DNA from: Maribacter dokdonensis DSW-8
GTDB taxonomy: Bacteria > Bacteroidota > Bacteroidia > Flavobacteriales > Flavobacteriaceae
Direction of reading: 5' to 3'
Assembly: GCF_001447995.1 (NCBI RefSeq)
Contig: NZ_LDPE01000005.1
Coordinates: forward strand, 93,121 to 157,120
Length of the DNA stretch: 64,000 nucleotides
A program made the position numbers and the translations under genes. Position 1 is the first letter of the stretch; each line of letters opens with the position of its first letter. The notes beneath the pieces were generated by a model. It made no database searches. It saw only the letters and a list, made by a program, of their open reading frames with translations, and had not been told where the DNA came from. Below are positions 57,458 to 64,000 of this stretch, in pieces.

Positions 57458-57925
57458 TTATTGCGATTCAATGTCATCTTCTGTATTAAATTCTCCATCA
57501 GAACCAGCAGAGGTGATTAAAAACGTTTTTACGTTTTCCGAAATCGTAAATTCATATTCTCGGTTCCAAGCGTCTTTTTTCCAACTTTGTCTTACAGGAC
57601 TATTTCCAATTAACTCATTAAGGTTTGATGGGTATCGTCCGAACTTTTGGTTCCAATTTTCCATTCTGTCACTCATTTCAGAGATTTCTTTCACAGTTCT
57701 TTCAGGAAAAACAGATGTTCTTTGATAAGTAAAAAACAGAATAAAGATTAAACTCCCAATGACTAAAACAGAAATGAAAATTAATGCACTTGGTTGCAAA
57801 AAATATTTTTGAATAGGTCTTTTAGTACCATCTTCTTTTTCTTTTTTACTTATTCGTTTCCGATGTTTATAATCCTCACGGATTAGTCCAAATTCTGCTA
57901 AAGTCGAAAGTATTAATTCAAGCAT
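57458..57925 (-). CDS. Cassette gene 1: protein with GspG-like C-terminal domain
   Basis: A 155-aa protein. A basic N-terminal part is followed by a membrane helix (about 46-70) and a C-terminal domain resembling the type II secretion major pseudopilin: FGRYPSNLNELIGN, KKDAWNREYEF and SAGSDGEFNTEDDI. The prepilin cleavage motif of true GspG is absent, so it is not a normal pseudopilin. Its start lies 22 bp from the GTTGTAG core of repeat A, like the other cassette genes. Confidence 0.75.
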   Translation of the reverse strand: MLELILSTLAEFGLIREDYKHRKRISKKEKEDGTKRPIQKYFLQPSALIFISVLVIGSLIFILFFTYQRTSVFPERTVKEISEMSDRMENWNQKFGRYPSNLNELIGNSPVRQSWKKDAWNREYEFTISENVKTFLITSAGSDGEFNTEDDIESQ

Positions 57926-57947
57926 TTAGTTGGTTTTGGTAAATGTG

Positions 57948-58142
57948 CTACAACAGACTTATTTATAAAGCAAAGCGTACAAAAAGACACTAATATTTCA
58001 GATTAAAACAGAGCCGAATTTTTACATTTTGTTTTTAATTTTCTCTTTTTAAAAGCCAAATTAAAAATTTGGCGGACTTTCTAATACACACAAACCTTTT
58101 GGATAAACATTTATTAGCTATGTTTTATACACCGTGTTGTGC
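57948..58142 (-). repeat. attC-like imperfect palindrome A
   Basis: Plus-strand ends are CTACAAC and GTTGTGC, inverted relatives of the attC core RYYYAAC...GTTRRRY with mismatches. The interior has a perfect hairpin GCCAAATT-AAA-AATTTGGC at 58055-58073. Sequence around that hairpin matches repeats B and C. The 3' end of the gene on its right overlaps the GTTGTGC core. Confidence 0.7.
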
Positions 58143-58610
58143 AACGATTTTATTCAGTTTGTTTATTCCGATAATTTCTGTCAGTTTATTTATACCGCTT
58201 TTTGATATAATTCTAAACCCTAATTCCATAAAAATATATCTCATTACTAAAACTGTCATAATAAGATGAAATATTACTTCGAATTCTTTTTGGATTATAG
58301 CAGTGATTATGCCAGAAAGAGCAAACAACAATATCGCAATAAAAATGATTTTAAAAATTCGACCAGTACGAATTTCTAATGTCCCTTTTTTATTTTCCAA
58401 TTTCCCTTTTAGAATACAAATTTCTCCAATTAACTTTTTTGAAAGTTTCACTTCAAATTCATTCTTCTCAATTATACCGATGAATGTCTGACTATTCCAG
58501 TCTGTAACAAACTGTTCTTTGGATAGAGTTTGATTTTTTAATTCCGAAATACCTACAAAGTAGTCATTGTTTAATTCTATTGAGTAGACATTTTCAGGAA
58601 ACATTTTCAT
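58125..58610 (-). CDS. Cassette gene 2: hypothetical membrane protein
   Basis: A 161-aa protein from the ATG at 58610; the open frame extends to 58790, but those codons lie in repeat B and look non-genic. Two membrane helices (about residues 85-105 and 110-130) lie in the second half. No domain is recognised. Its last codons (IVAQHGV) run through the core of repeat A, as is usual for integron cassette genes. Confidence 0.68.
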   Translation of the reverse strand: MKMFPENVYSIELNNDYFVGISELKNQTLSKEQFVTDWNSQTFIGIIEKNEFEVKLSKKLIGEICILKGKLENKKGTLEIRTGRIFKIIFIAILLFALSGIITAIIQKEFEVIFHLIMTVLVMRYIFMELGFRIISKSGINKLTEIIGINKLNKIVAQHGV

Positions 58611-58635
58611 TAAGTTCAGATTTTTCTTAAATGTT

Positions 58636-58831
58636 GCACAACGGTTCGGTTTAGCGTAGTGCGGAGGCAAGGAAACTTTTCGTTTCCTTCTGCGCACGAA
58701 GCTAAAGCTTTTGGTTTTGCTTTTTCTTTTTTTGTCCAAAGCTAAATTCCAAAGATTTAGCGACTTCATAAATATACAAAGACCTTTCAATTTTGCGCTA
58801 AAGTCCGCATGATCTTTAGGTTTTGTTGTGT
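58636..58831 (-). repeat. attC-like imperfect palindrome B
   Basis: Ends are GCACAAC and GTTGTGT. Interior hairpins are GGAAAC-TTTTC-GTTTCC (58671-58687) and GCTAAAT/ATTTAGC (58741-58761). The stretch ATTTAGCGACTT and downstream ACCTTT aligns with repeats A and C. Confidence 0.7.
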
Positions 58832-58838
58832 TTAGTTT

Positions 58839-59333
58839 TTACTTCCCATCCTCTGTGTCCACCTCAAATTCGAAATAATATTTCCTACTTTGTGAGGGTA
58901 TAATCGAGTCCGTATGTTCAAAACCATAAAAGTCCCAAACGTAACCTCTAAGCTTGTTTTTTCCAGGCTCATAGAATGTTCTTCCAAATACTGCACTATG
59001 TCTTTTATCTTTGCTTTCAATCCATTTCTGATTTAGCGAATCAATTTCTAAGTTAGCAAATCCTTCAATGTCAATTTCATATTCGTTTGATAAGTCCTTT
59101 TTTAAAAGTTCATCTCCGCCAGACTGCAATACGACAAATATTTGTGAATTTTTATCAGCGAATTCCGAGTCTAGTAATATTGCAACTGCTTTAACGGGCT
59201 CATTAATCTTTGACGGTGTTAAAAGTTTAACGACAACCGTTGGGTCATAAGATTTTCTTTTTTTATCCGTTTTCCCGCACCCAATAACAAGAAGAAAAAG
59301 AAATAAAATTATGATGTTAATTAAATTTTTCAA
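58839..59333 (-). CDS. Cassette gene 3: hypothetical lipoprotein
   Basis: A 164-aa protein with a lipoprotein signal (LFLLVIGC) followed by a Lys/Asp linker and a beta-rich domain (AVFGRTFYEPGKNKLRGYVW). No family is recognised. The stop lies 8 bp from the core of repeat B, and the start lies 16 bp from the core of repeat C. Confidence 0.7.
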   Translation of the reverse strand: MKNLINIIILFLFLLVIGCGKTDKKRKSYDPTVVVKLLTPSKINEPVKAVAILLDSEFADKNSQIFVVLQSGGDELLKKDLSNEYEIDIEGFANLEIDSLNQKWIESKDKRHSAVFGRTFYEPGKNKLRGYVWDFYGFEHTDSIIPSQSRKYYFEFEVDTEDGK

Positions 59334-59349
59334 TGTTTTTTCAAATTAA

Positions 59350-59542
59350 ACACAACGTTAAATATATGGCATTTAGGGCAGAGGACAAGTGATTATTTTC
59401 GATTAAGCACTAAGCCAAACTTTTGCATTTTGTTTTAATTTTTCTCTTTAATACCAAATCAAAAGATTTGGCGACTTTGCAAATAAACAACAACCTTTCG
59501 ATTAAACACTAATCGCCCTATTTGCTATATATCGTGTTAAGC
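59350..59542 (-). repeat. attC-like imperfect palindrome C
   Basis: Ends are ACACAAC and GTTAAGC; the latter fits GTTRRRY exactly. Outer arms pair over about 18 bp (ATATATGGCATTTAGGGC with GCCCTATTTGCTATATAT, 15 matches). The inner hairpin CCAAATC-AAAA-GATTTGG lies at 59454-59471. Confidence 0.75.
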
Positions 59543-59549
59543 AACGTTT

Positions 59550-60257
59550 TTACTCGATTATAAATTTCACTTTTACTTTTGAGGAAAACTTCATTTTCTC
59601 AAAATCAATAATGATATCTTCTTGTGCACGACTTCCATAAATGCTTGAATATCCTCTGATTTGAACTCCAGCCACTTTTCCTTGCAACTGACTAGTTATC
59701 GATTCAGTTTCTAAATCCGAAATGTATATCGCTTTACCAACTTTTTGATTTATAGGTTCGACCATTTTTTCGGCATTCTGTTTTGCTTTCAGAATAGCTT
59801 TTGATTTTAGCTTAAGTAATAATTGGTCAGATTTCGAATATTCAGTTTTAGTAATAGATACGTTTGATATTTCTTCACGCTCTAATCCTGCCATTACTTT
59901 TCCAACAGTTTGAGCGTCATTTACAATTAGAGAATACATTTTTGTTTTCAGAATTTTTTGTCCACTTAAAAAGTATTTTTTGAATTCACTACTATAATCC
60001 AAAAGAGAAAGATTTTTTTCTAGATCGATTTTCAATGAGTTCAGAACTCTCATCATTGAAGCCTCTAATTCCTCAGTTGATTTTCGATTCCGATTGTCGT
60101 CTTCGTTTAATATAATTACTAAATGAATTTTGTCAGGTTTCACCAAAGTGTCGATTTCCGCAATCGTTTCTATAAATGGTTGGTCAATAAAGTTTTTGTT
60201 TTGTGCAAAAGTTTGAATTGCTAAAAATCCGAAAAGAATAAGTATGATGTTTTTCAT
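59550..60257 (-). CDS. Cassette gene 4: SIMPL-domain (DUF541) secreted protein
   Basis: A 235-aa protein with a signal peptide (cleavage near IQTFAQ) and a SIMPL domain over most of its length (IETIAEIDTLVKPDKIHLVI; ATVEKM-like AKQNAEKMVEPINQKVGKAI). Near the end LQGKVAGVQIRG resembles the plug-domain signature of SusC-type TonB-dependent receptors, an unusual feature. It lies between repeats C and D with its stop about 8 bp from the core of C. Confidence 0.8.
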   Translation of the reverse strand: MKNIILILFGFLAIQTFAQNKNFIDQPFIETIAEIDTLVKPDKIHLVIILNEDDNRNRKSTEELEASMMRVLNSLKIDLEKNLSLLDYSSEFKKYFLSGQKILKTKMYSLIVNDAQTVGKVMAGLEREEISNVSITKTEYSKSDQLLLKLKSKAILKAKQNAEKMVEPINQKVGKAIYISDLETESITSQLQGKVAGVQIRGYSSIYGSRAQEDIIIDFEKMKFSSKVKVKFIIE

Positions 60258-60390
60258 TGGTTTAATTTATTTTTTAATCCATTTGTTACATCAAAACTAT
60301 AATTTCAAGCAGTTTTTTAAAAGTTAGAATGAGTGAATAGTACATTTCAATTAGGTTGCTTGCTTTTTTGCAGGGTTTCACCCAAATGTT

Positions 60391-60512
60391 GCCTAACGGT
60401 CTCGTATAACCGTCAGTTACGGGATTAAAGTTAATGATTTTCGGTTAAGCACTGACGTTAGCAATTCCGAGTGGATTCGGACGTAGTCGAATCCGCCGTA
60501 ATTGCGGTTAGC
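60391..60512 (-). repeat. attC-like imperfect palindrome D, interrupted by IS1111-type element
   Basis: Starts with GCCTAAC, an exact RYYYAAC core, and ends at GTTAGC where the IS begins. The interior holds a long hairpin at 60461-60505 (GCAATT...GGATTCG-GACGTAGT-CGAATCC...AATTGC). Removal of the IS would join this GTTAGC to the HEAT gene 3' end. Confidence 0.75.
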
Positions 60513-60567
60513 ATCTATGTAAAAGCAGTAAGTCGAGTATCTTTAAGATGAACTAAAAATCAAAGAT

Positions 60568-61623
60568 ATGAACACTCAAATTACTGCTACACCTAAGTTA
60601 TTCATTGGTATCGACATACACAAACGCAGTTGGAAGGTACACTGTGCGACGGATCTGTCATCCGGAAAGACTTTTAGCATGCCGCCCGATGCCGAACTGC
60701 TCTATGAATATGTAGCCAAGCATTATACAGGTTATGAAGTGTCCACCGCTTATGAGGCGGGCTGTTGCGGATACCGTGCACACCGGTGCTTTGTAGGTTA
60801 TGGCTGGCGCAGCTTGGTGGTCAATCCGGCCGATATATTCAGGCGGGGCAAGGAGCGCCATACCAAGACGGATAGGATCGATGCCCAACTCATAGCACGG
60901 GAGCTCAAGGACGGCAGGTTGAGCGGTATTTGTGTGCCGGACAAGTGCAGGGAACAACTGCGGAGCCTTTTCCGTCGCAGGAACGATCTGGTCAAGGATA
61001 TGCGCCAGATCAAGAGCTATATCAAGATGCAGTTGCTGTATTACGGTATAAGGATACCCCAAGAATTCGATAACGACCATTGGAGCCATAAGTTCAGGGA
61101 TTGGCTCGATGAACTGGATTTCGGGTACGATACGGGCAATGAGGTCCTGCGTAGCCGTATGCGCAGTTTTCGGTTCATCGACCGGGAATTCCGGGAAGTT
61201 TCTACCTTATTGCGCCGGTATACCAAGAAACACTTTAAGAAAGATTATATGCTTTTACGGAGCATTCCCGGTATAGGTCCCATAGTGGCCAGTGGTATTT
61301 TGAGCGAATTGGGCGACCTGCGCCGTTTCGGTAATATCAAACATTTGGCCGGATATGTAGGTCTGGCACCGGGCATTTACCAAAGTGGCGATACCATCCG
61401 ACATACGGGGGTGAGCATGCGTGCCCACCGGTTGATACGCAGTTATTTCATCGAGGCCTCTTGGCAGGCCATTCGAACGGATCCCGTGATGCAGGGCTAT
61501 TACCGCAAGCATCACGGAAAAAATGTGAAGAGTGTCATCGTAAAGGTGGCCAGAAAACTACTGAGCAGGACATTGGCGGTGATAAAGACGGAGACCCCTT
61601 ATGCGATAGGGGTATTGGAATAG
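60568..61623 (+). CDS. IS110-family transposase (DEDD recombinase)
   Basis: A 351-aa IS110-type transposase. The RuvC-like DEDD set is Asp16 (IGIDIHK), Glu63 (YEAG), Asp102 and Asp105 (KTDRIDAQ). The C-terminal Transposase_20 domain has the helix-hairpin-helix RSIPGIGPIVASGI and the catalytic Ser273 in YQSGDT. All key residues are present, so it is probably active. IS110 enzymes are directed by an element-encoded RNA. Confidence 0.93.
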   Translation: MNTQITATPKLFIGIDIHKRSWKVHCATDLSSGKTFSMPPDAELLYEYVAKHYTGYEVSTAYEAGCCGYRAHRCFVGYGWRSLVVNPADIFRRGKERHTKTDRIDAQLIARELKDGRLSGICVPDKCREQLRSLFRRRNDLVKDMRQIKSYIKMQLLYYGIRIPQEFDNDHWSHKFRDWLDELDFGYDTGNEVLRSRMRSFRFIDREFREVSTLLRRYTKKHFKKDYMLLRSIPGIGPIVASGILSELGDLRRFGNIKHLAGYVGLAPGIYQSGDTIRHTGVSMRAHRLIRSYFIEASWQAIRTDPVMQGYYRKHHGKNVKSVIVKVARKLLSRTLAVIKTETPYAIGVLE

Positions 61624-61679
61624 AATATAGAGAAAGTAAAACAACAGGATAACCGAGCTCACAATAGAAGTAGAAAAGT

Positions 61680-61952
61680 CCGGATCACAGAACAATGTAG
61701 GTGGTCCCGCCGCTGGCGGGAACCACATCGGTTAGCAAGTGACCGGGCTTATTATAACTTATGATCATACAGATGCCGGTGGCCATGCCCAAAGCACGGA
61801 CCACATATAGGATGCGGAGCAAGTTATATATGGTGTTGAAGTATTGACAACCAAGCATTATGCTGGAAAGGGTTGCCAACAATCCAACACCCCAAAATCA
61901 ACATTATGGACCAATAAAAAATAAAATATTAACTTTAGAGAACTGGACTAGG
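61680..61952 (+). ncRNA. Candidate seekRNA/bridge RNA of the IS1111-type element
   Basis: The long 3' non-coding end holds a strong hairpin at 61701-61726 (GTGGTCCCGCC / GGCGGGAACCAC, 3-nt loop, one bulge). On its left AACAATGT (61691-61698) is the reverse complement of ACATTGTT at the right junction (61967-61974). On its right CGGTTAGCA (61729-61737) equals the left junction (60505-60513). IS1111 elements are known to encode their guide RNA downstream of the transposase. Exact ends are unknown. Confidence 0.6.
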
Positions 61953-61972
61953 GCTTTTCATAGGACACATTG

Positions 61973-62569
61973 TTAGCTGCTGTATTTTTTTCTTTCCAAT
62001 CGACGTATCGCTGTATGTTTGGCTTTGAACTCATACTTTCCTTTTTCCACCTCAATTTTTTCCAATATTTCTAGCGCATTGGGATTTCCAAGCCTACCGA
62101 GACCCTCTATTGCATGTCCTTTCACAGTGGAATCGAAAAGACATTCGACTAAAACTCGGTATGCTTTTTCTGATTTCATTCGGGCTAATGTTCCCATTAA
62201 CATTTGTCGACCTATTCCATAGGATTTGTCTTGACATAATTTGAGAATCTCATCATAGGAATTTTTATCATCAATTACATAGAGGGCGTTGCCTATAACC
62301 CATAAGTCAACATCTTTTCCACTTTTAAACATTTCCAAAAGCATAGGAACCGCTTTTTTATTTCCTTTTTCCGTTAAGGCTCGGACTACCATTTCCGATT
62401 CGTTCCGATTTAGTTTTCCGAGATATTTTATTAGAATTTCGACGTATGGCTTGGATGAAAGTTTTGAATTTACAAGTCGATTAACAGGTCCATATGTTTC
62501 TCCAAAAGCATCAATGTCGTCAATCCCATGCTTTTTAAGTTCGGCGTTAAGTTCTTTATATGCACTCAT
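61973..62569 (-). CDS. Cassette gene 5: HEAT-repeat protein
   Basis: A 198-aa cytoplasmic protein made of about five HEAT-like repeats (e.g. EMVVRALTEKGNKKAVPMLL, HAIEGLGRLGNPNALEIL). Such proteins are protein-binding scaffolds. Its stop codon TAA is part of AGCTAAC, the core interrupted by the IS element, and its ATG lies 10 bp from the AGCTAAC core of repeat E. Inverted copies of GTTAGCTGCTRTATTY bracket it. Confidence 0.82.
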   Translation of the reverse strand: MSAYKELNAELKKHGIDDIDAFGETYGPVNRLVNSKLSSKPYVEILIKYLGKLNRNESEMVVRALTEKGNKKAVPMLLEMFKSGKDVDLWVIGNALYVIDDKNSYDEILKLCQDKSYGIGRQMLMGTLARMKSEKAYRVLVECLFDSTVKGHAIEGLGRLGNPNALEILEKIEVEKGKYEFKAKHTAIRRLERKKYSS

Positions 62570-62579
62570 GGAATATAGC

Positions 62580-62701
62580 AGCTAACGGACTTGTGTATGG
62601 CTCGTTGCGGAAAATCAGCTATGATTTTCCGCCGTAACCGAAAGATAGCAAATTGCAATGAATTCCGATTAGGAATTCAGCCGCAATGAGCTATACACGT
62701 C
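62580..62701 (-). repeat. attC-like palindrome E with two inner hairpins
   Basis: Starts with AGCTAAC. Outer arms GTGTATGGCTCGTTGCGG (62593-62610) and CCGCAATGAGCTATACAC (62681-62698) pair at 16 of 18 positions. Inside are two perfect hairpins: GCGGAAAATCA-GCTA-TGATTTTCCGC (62607-62632) and TGAATTCC-GATTA-GGAATTCA (62659-62679). Its right-hand GTT core is missing where the second IS110 element begins. Confidence 0.75.
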
Positions 62702-62719
62702 TTAAGTTTGATTCTCAGT

Positions 62720-62912
62720 AAATTGTTGATATAACTAGAAAGAACAAAAGAGAGAATTAAGGTTACTATATACGGTGAAGCTTTAGACTTCGACAACATT
62801 GATAATCCTCTCTCTTTTACTACTTAGATCACGTTCAGTTCTGTGAGACCTTAGATCTCGTTTTCAAGTTGTTGTGAGCAGAAGTAGCCGGTTCTTTCGT
62901 AAAACATATCTT
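62720..62912 (+). ncRNA. Candidate 5' bridge RNA region of second IS110 element
   Basis: The leader between the palindrome and the transposase is rich in structure: AAAAGAGAG (62746-62754) pairs with CTCTCTTTT (62810-62818), enclosing GAAG/CTTC. TTAGATCACGTT and TTAGATCTCGTT are direct repeats further on. TCAGTTCT (62835-62842) recurs at 63988-63995 by the presumed right end. IS110-subgroup elements carry their bridge RNA here. Boundaries are a guess. Confidence 0.45.
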
Positions 62913-63881
62913 ATGAATAAATATAAAGAAACTTTTGGAGTCGACATCAGTAAAGATGTCTTTGATGTACATGGTAGTAACAAAGGTCACGACCAGTATA
63001 AGAACGATGAAACTGGATTTAAGAAATTCCTTAAGGAACTGCCCAAATGTTCATTGGTCGTTATGGAAGCTACCGGTTATTATCATTATAGACTTGCCCA
63101 GTTTCTTTACAAAAATGGGGTAATAGTTTCAGTAGTAAACCCATTATCCGTAAAACGTTTCATTCAAATGAAACTGGCTAAAGTAAAAACGGATAAGAGC
63201 GATGCCAAGGCTATATGTGAATATGCACTGGTCAACGAGGTACCTATTTACAATGCCTTGACGGATATCCAGAGCGAATGCTTACAGTTGTTCCGGTTAT
63301 TGGATATCTATTTAAAACAACGTACCGCGACCAAGAACAAGATACACGGAGAAGCTGTTCTGGGCATACCTTCAAAGTTTGTTTATCGTTCCTTGATACG
63401 TAATAAGAAACTGCTCAATAAAGAGGTAGCCGCTATCGAATCAAAGATTCTGTCATTGGTAAAAGAGGACCAACAGGAGCAATTGACTTTATTGATGTCA
63501 ATACCCGGTATAGGTCAAAAGACTGCATTGTTCCTAATAGTGGTCACCGATGGGTTCAATAAGTTCGAAAATGCGGCACAGCTTTGTAGCTATGTAGGTA
63601 TAACCCCAACGATACGGGAATCGGGGAGCAGTGTGAGAGGTCGTGCGCGAATAAGTAAGGTCGGCAATAGAAAACTTCGCAACCTATTATTTCTATGTTC
63701 TTTTAACGCTTGTAAGCACAATAGGGCATGCAGAGAGGTTTATGAGCGGATCGTGAACAGGGGAAAGAGCAAGAAACTGGCACTGATAGCCGTTGCCAAC
63801 AAACTTTTAAAGCAGTCTTTTGCCATTGCAAAATCTGGCAGGCCATATGATGAAACTTACGTTTCAATATTGCCTAGATAA
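62913..63881 (+). CDS. IS110-family transposase (DEDD recombinase), second type
   Basis: A 322-aa transposase from the ATG at 62913; a GTG at 62874 would add 13 unlikely residues inside the leader. DEDD residues are Asp11 (GVDISKDVF), Glu52 (VMEATGYY), Asp94 and Asp97 (KTDKSDAK). The C-terminal part has MSIPGIGQKTALFL and the likely catalytic Ser237 in RESGSS. It differs clearly from the first IS110 transposase in sequence and base composition, so it is a separate lineage. Confidence 0.92.
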   Translation: MNKYKETFGVDISKDVFDVHGSNKGHDQYKNDETGFKKFLKELPKCSLVVMEATGYYHYRLAQFLYKNGVIVSVVNPLSVKRFIQMKLAKVKTDKSDAKAICEYALVNEVPIYNALTDIQSECLQLFRLLDIYLKQRTATKNKIHGEAVLGIPSKFVYRSLIRNKKLLNKEVAAIESKILSLVKEDQQEQLTLLMSIPGIGQKTALFLIVVTDGFNKFENAAQLCSYVGITPTIRESGSSVRGRARISKVGNRKLRNLLFLCSFNACKHNRACREVYERIVNRGKSKKLALIAVANKLLKQSFAIAKSGRPYDETYVSILPR

Positions 63882-64000
63882 ATAGAAGCTAGATCGAATA
63901 AAAAAAGCTCAAAGAATCAAGTTATTGAATCTATGAGCCTGAAATAATATTGTCTCGGATTAAAGAAGAATTTGTTTGTTTTTTATCTCAGTTCTTTGTT

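Larger units (their letters stand above)
60513..61971 (+). mobile_element. IS110-family element, IS1111-like architecture
   Basis: The element lies between two copies of GTTAGC (60507-60512 and 61972-61977), so it is about 1.46 kb. Subterminal inverted repeats are CTATGTAAAAGC (60515-60526) and GCTTTTCATAG (61953-61963), differing by one base gap. The left non-coding end is short (about 55 bp) and the right one long (about 350 bp), as in the IS1111 subgroup. The transposase DNA is visibly GC-richer than its surroundings, a sign of recent transfer. Confidence 0.82.
62713..63992 (+). mobile_element. IS110-family element, second copy type; ends uncertain
   Basis: Contains an IS110 transposase with a long (about 200-bp) non-coding region upstream and a short one downstream, the IS110-subgroup layout. 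TCTCAGT occurs at 62713-62719 and 63986-63992, which would give about 1.28 kb, a normal size. The direct 7-mer may be chance, and the right end may lie beyond the window. Confidence 0.5.

Noticed and set aside
58611-58790. N-terminal extension of cassette gene 2
   Set aside because: These codons read through repeat B and give low-complexity basic sequence; the ATG at 58610 fits the spacing of the other cassette genes.
61685-61882. Minus-strand open frame in the 3' end of the IS1111-type element
   Set aside because: Lies across the hairpin and guide-like matches, has no recognisable protein features, and fits non-coding RNA better.
62874-62912. GTG start for the second IS110 transposase
   Set aside because: Adds residues unlike the family and sits in the structured leader; ATG at 62913 matches the usual IS110 N-terminus.

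Overview
The window is a chromosomal stretch of a low-GC member of the Bacteroidota, most likely a marine Flavobacteriaceae close to Maribacter or Zobellia (genus is inference). Support comes from family content: head-GIN/PspC/PadR/DUF4870 cluster, DUF6090, DUF2141, CIA30, TIGR00266 and M81 lipoproteins, two-component propeller and 7TMR-DISM kinases. Genes also lack clear Shine-Dalgarno sequences, and lipoprotein signals are common. No rRNA, tRNA or CRISPR array was seen.

Layout. 1-1.8 kb: a PLP enzyme (cut by the edge) coupled to a dipeptide epimerase. 1.9-5.6 kb: head-GIN, PspC, PadR and DUF4870 genes with a shared candidate operator. 5.7-24.7 kb: ordinary housekeeping and accessory genes (thioesterase-like, AIM24-like, M81, NudK, MsrA, PBP4, OxyR, DoxX, PaiB, M23, S9 peptidase and others). 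24.7-36.4 kb: an M28 peptidase, then a minus-strand six-gene signalling operon. That operon holds three histidine kinases, a lone receiver, a receiver-class III nucleotidyl cyclase fusion, and a membrane protein of the Pycsar effector (PycTM/DUF5706) type. 36.9-49.5 kb: peptidase E, RhlE-type helicase, FAD dehydrogenase, AlkB-like dioxygenase, K+/H+ antiporter, ArsR, luciferase-like monooxygenase, nitrilase, peroxiredoxin and an AraC regulator. 49.7-55.2 kb: a tight three-gene catabolic operon headed by a ThuA/beta-propeller/cupredoxin fusion, with a TIM-barrel isomerase and a Gfo/Idh/MocA oxidoreductase. 55.3-57.3 kb: PhzF, SigZ and a GNAT acetyltransferase.

57.4-64 kb is a mobile, cassette-like region. 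Five small unrelated genes lie on the same strand. They are separated by imperfect palindromes of about 120-195 bp that begin with NNNNAAC and end with GTTNNNN, like integron attC sites (RYYYAAC...GTTRRRY). Stop codons sit in or next to one core, and in four of five cases the next start is 10-25 nt beyond the other. No integrase is visible, so it resembles a CALIN (cluster of attC sites lacking an integrase). Two IS110-family elements are lodged next to these palindromes. The first has IS1111-like architecture: it sits exactly at a GTTAGC core, has subterminal inverted repeats, and its 3' non-coding region carries a strong hairpin flanked by 8- and 9-nt matches to the element's own two junctions, as expected of a seekRNA/bridge RNA.

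The two most promising systems are the phosphorelay-cyclase-PycTM operon and the attC-like array with its RNA-guided IS110-family elements. Function in both is inferred from sequence alone.
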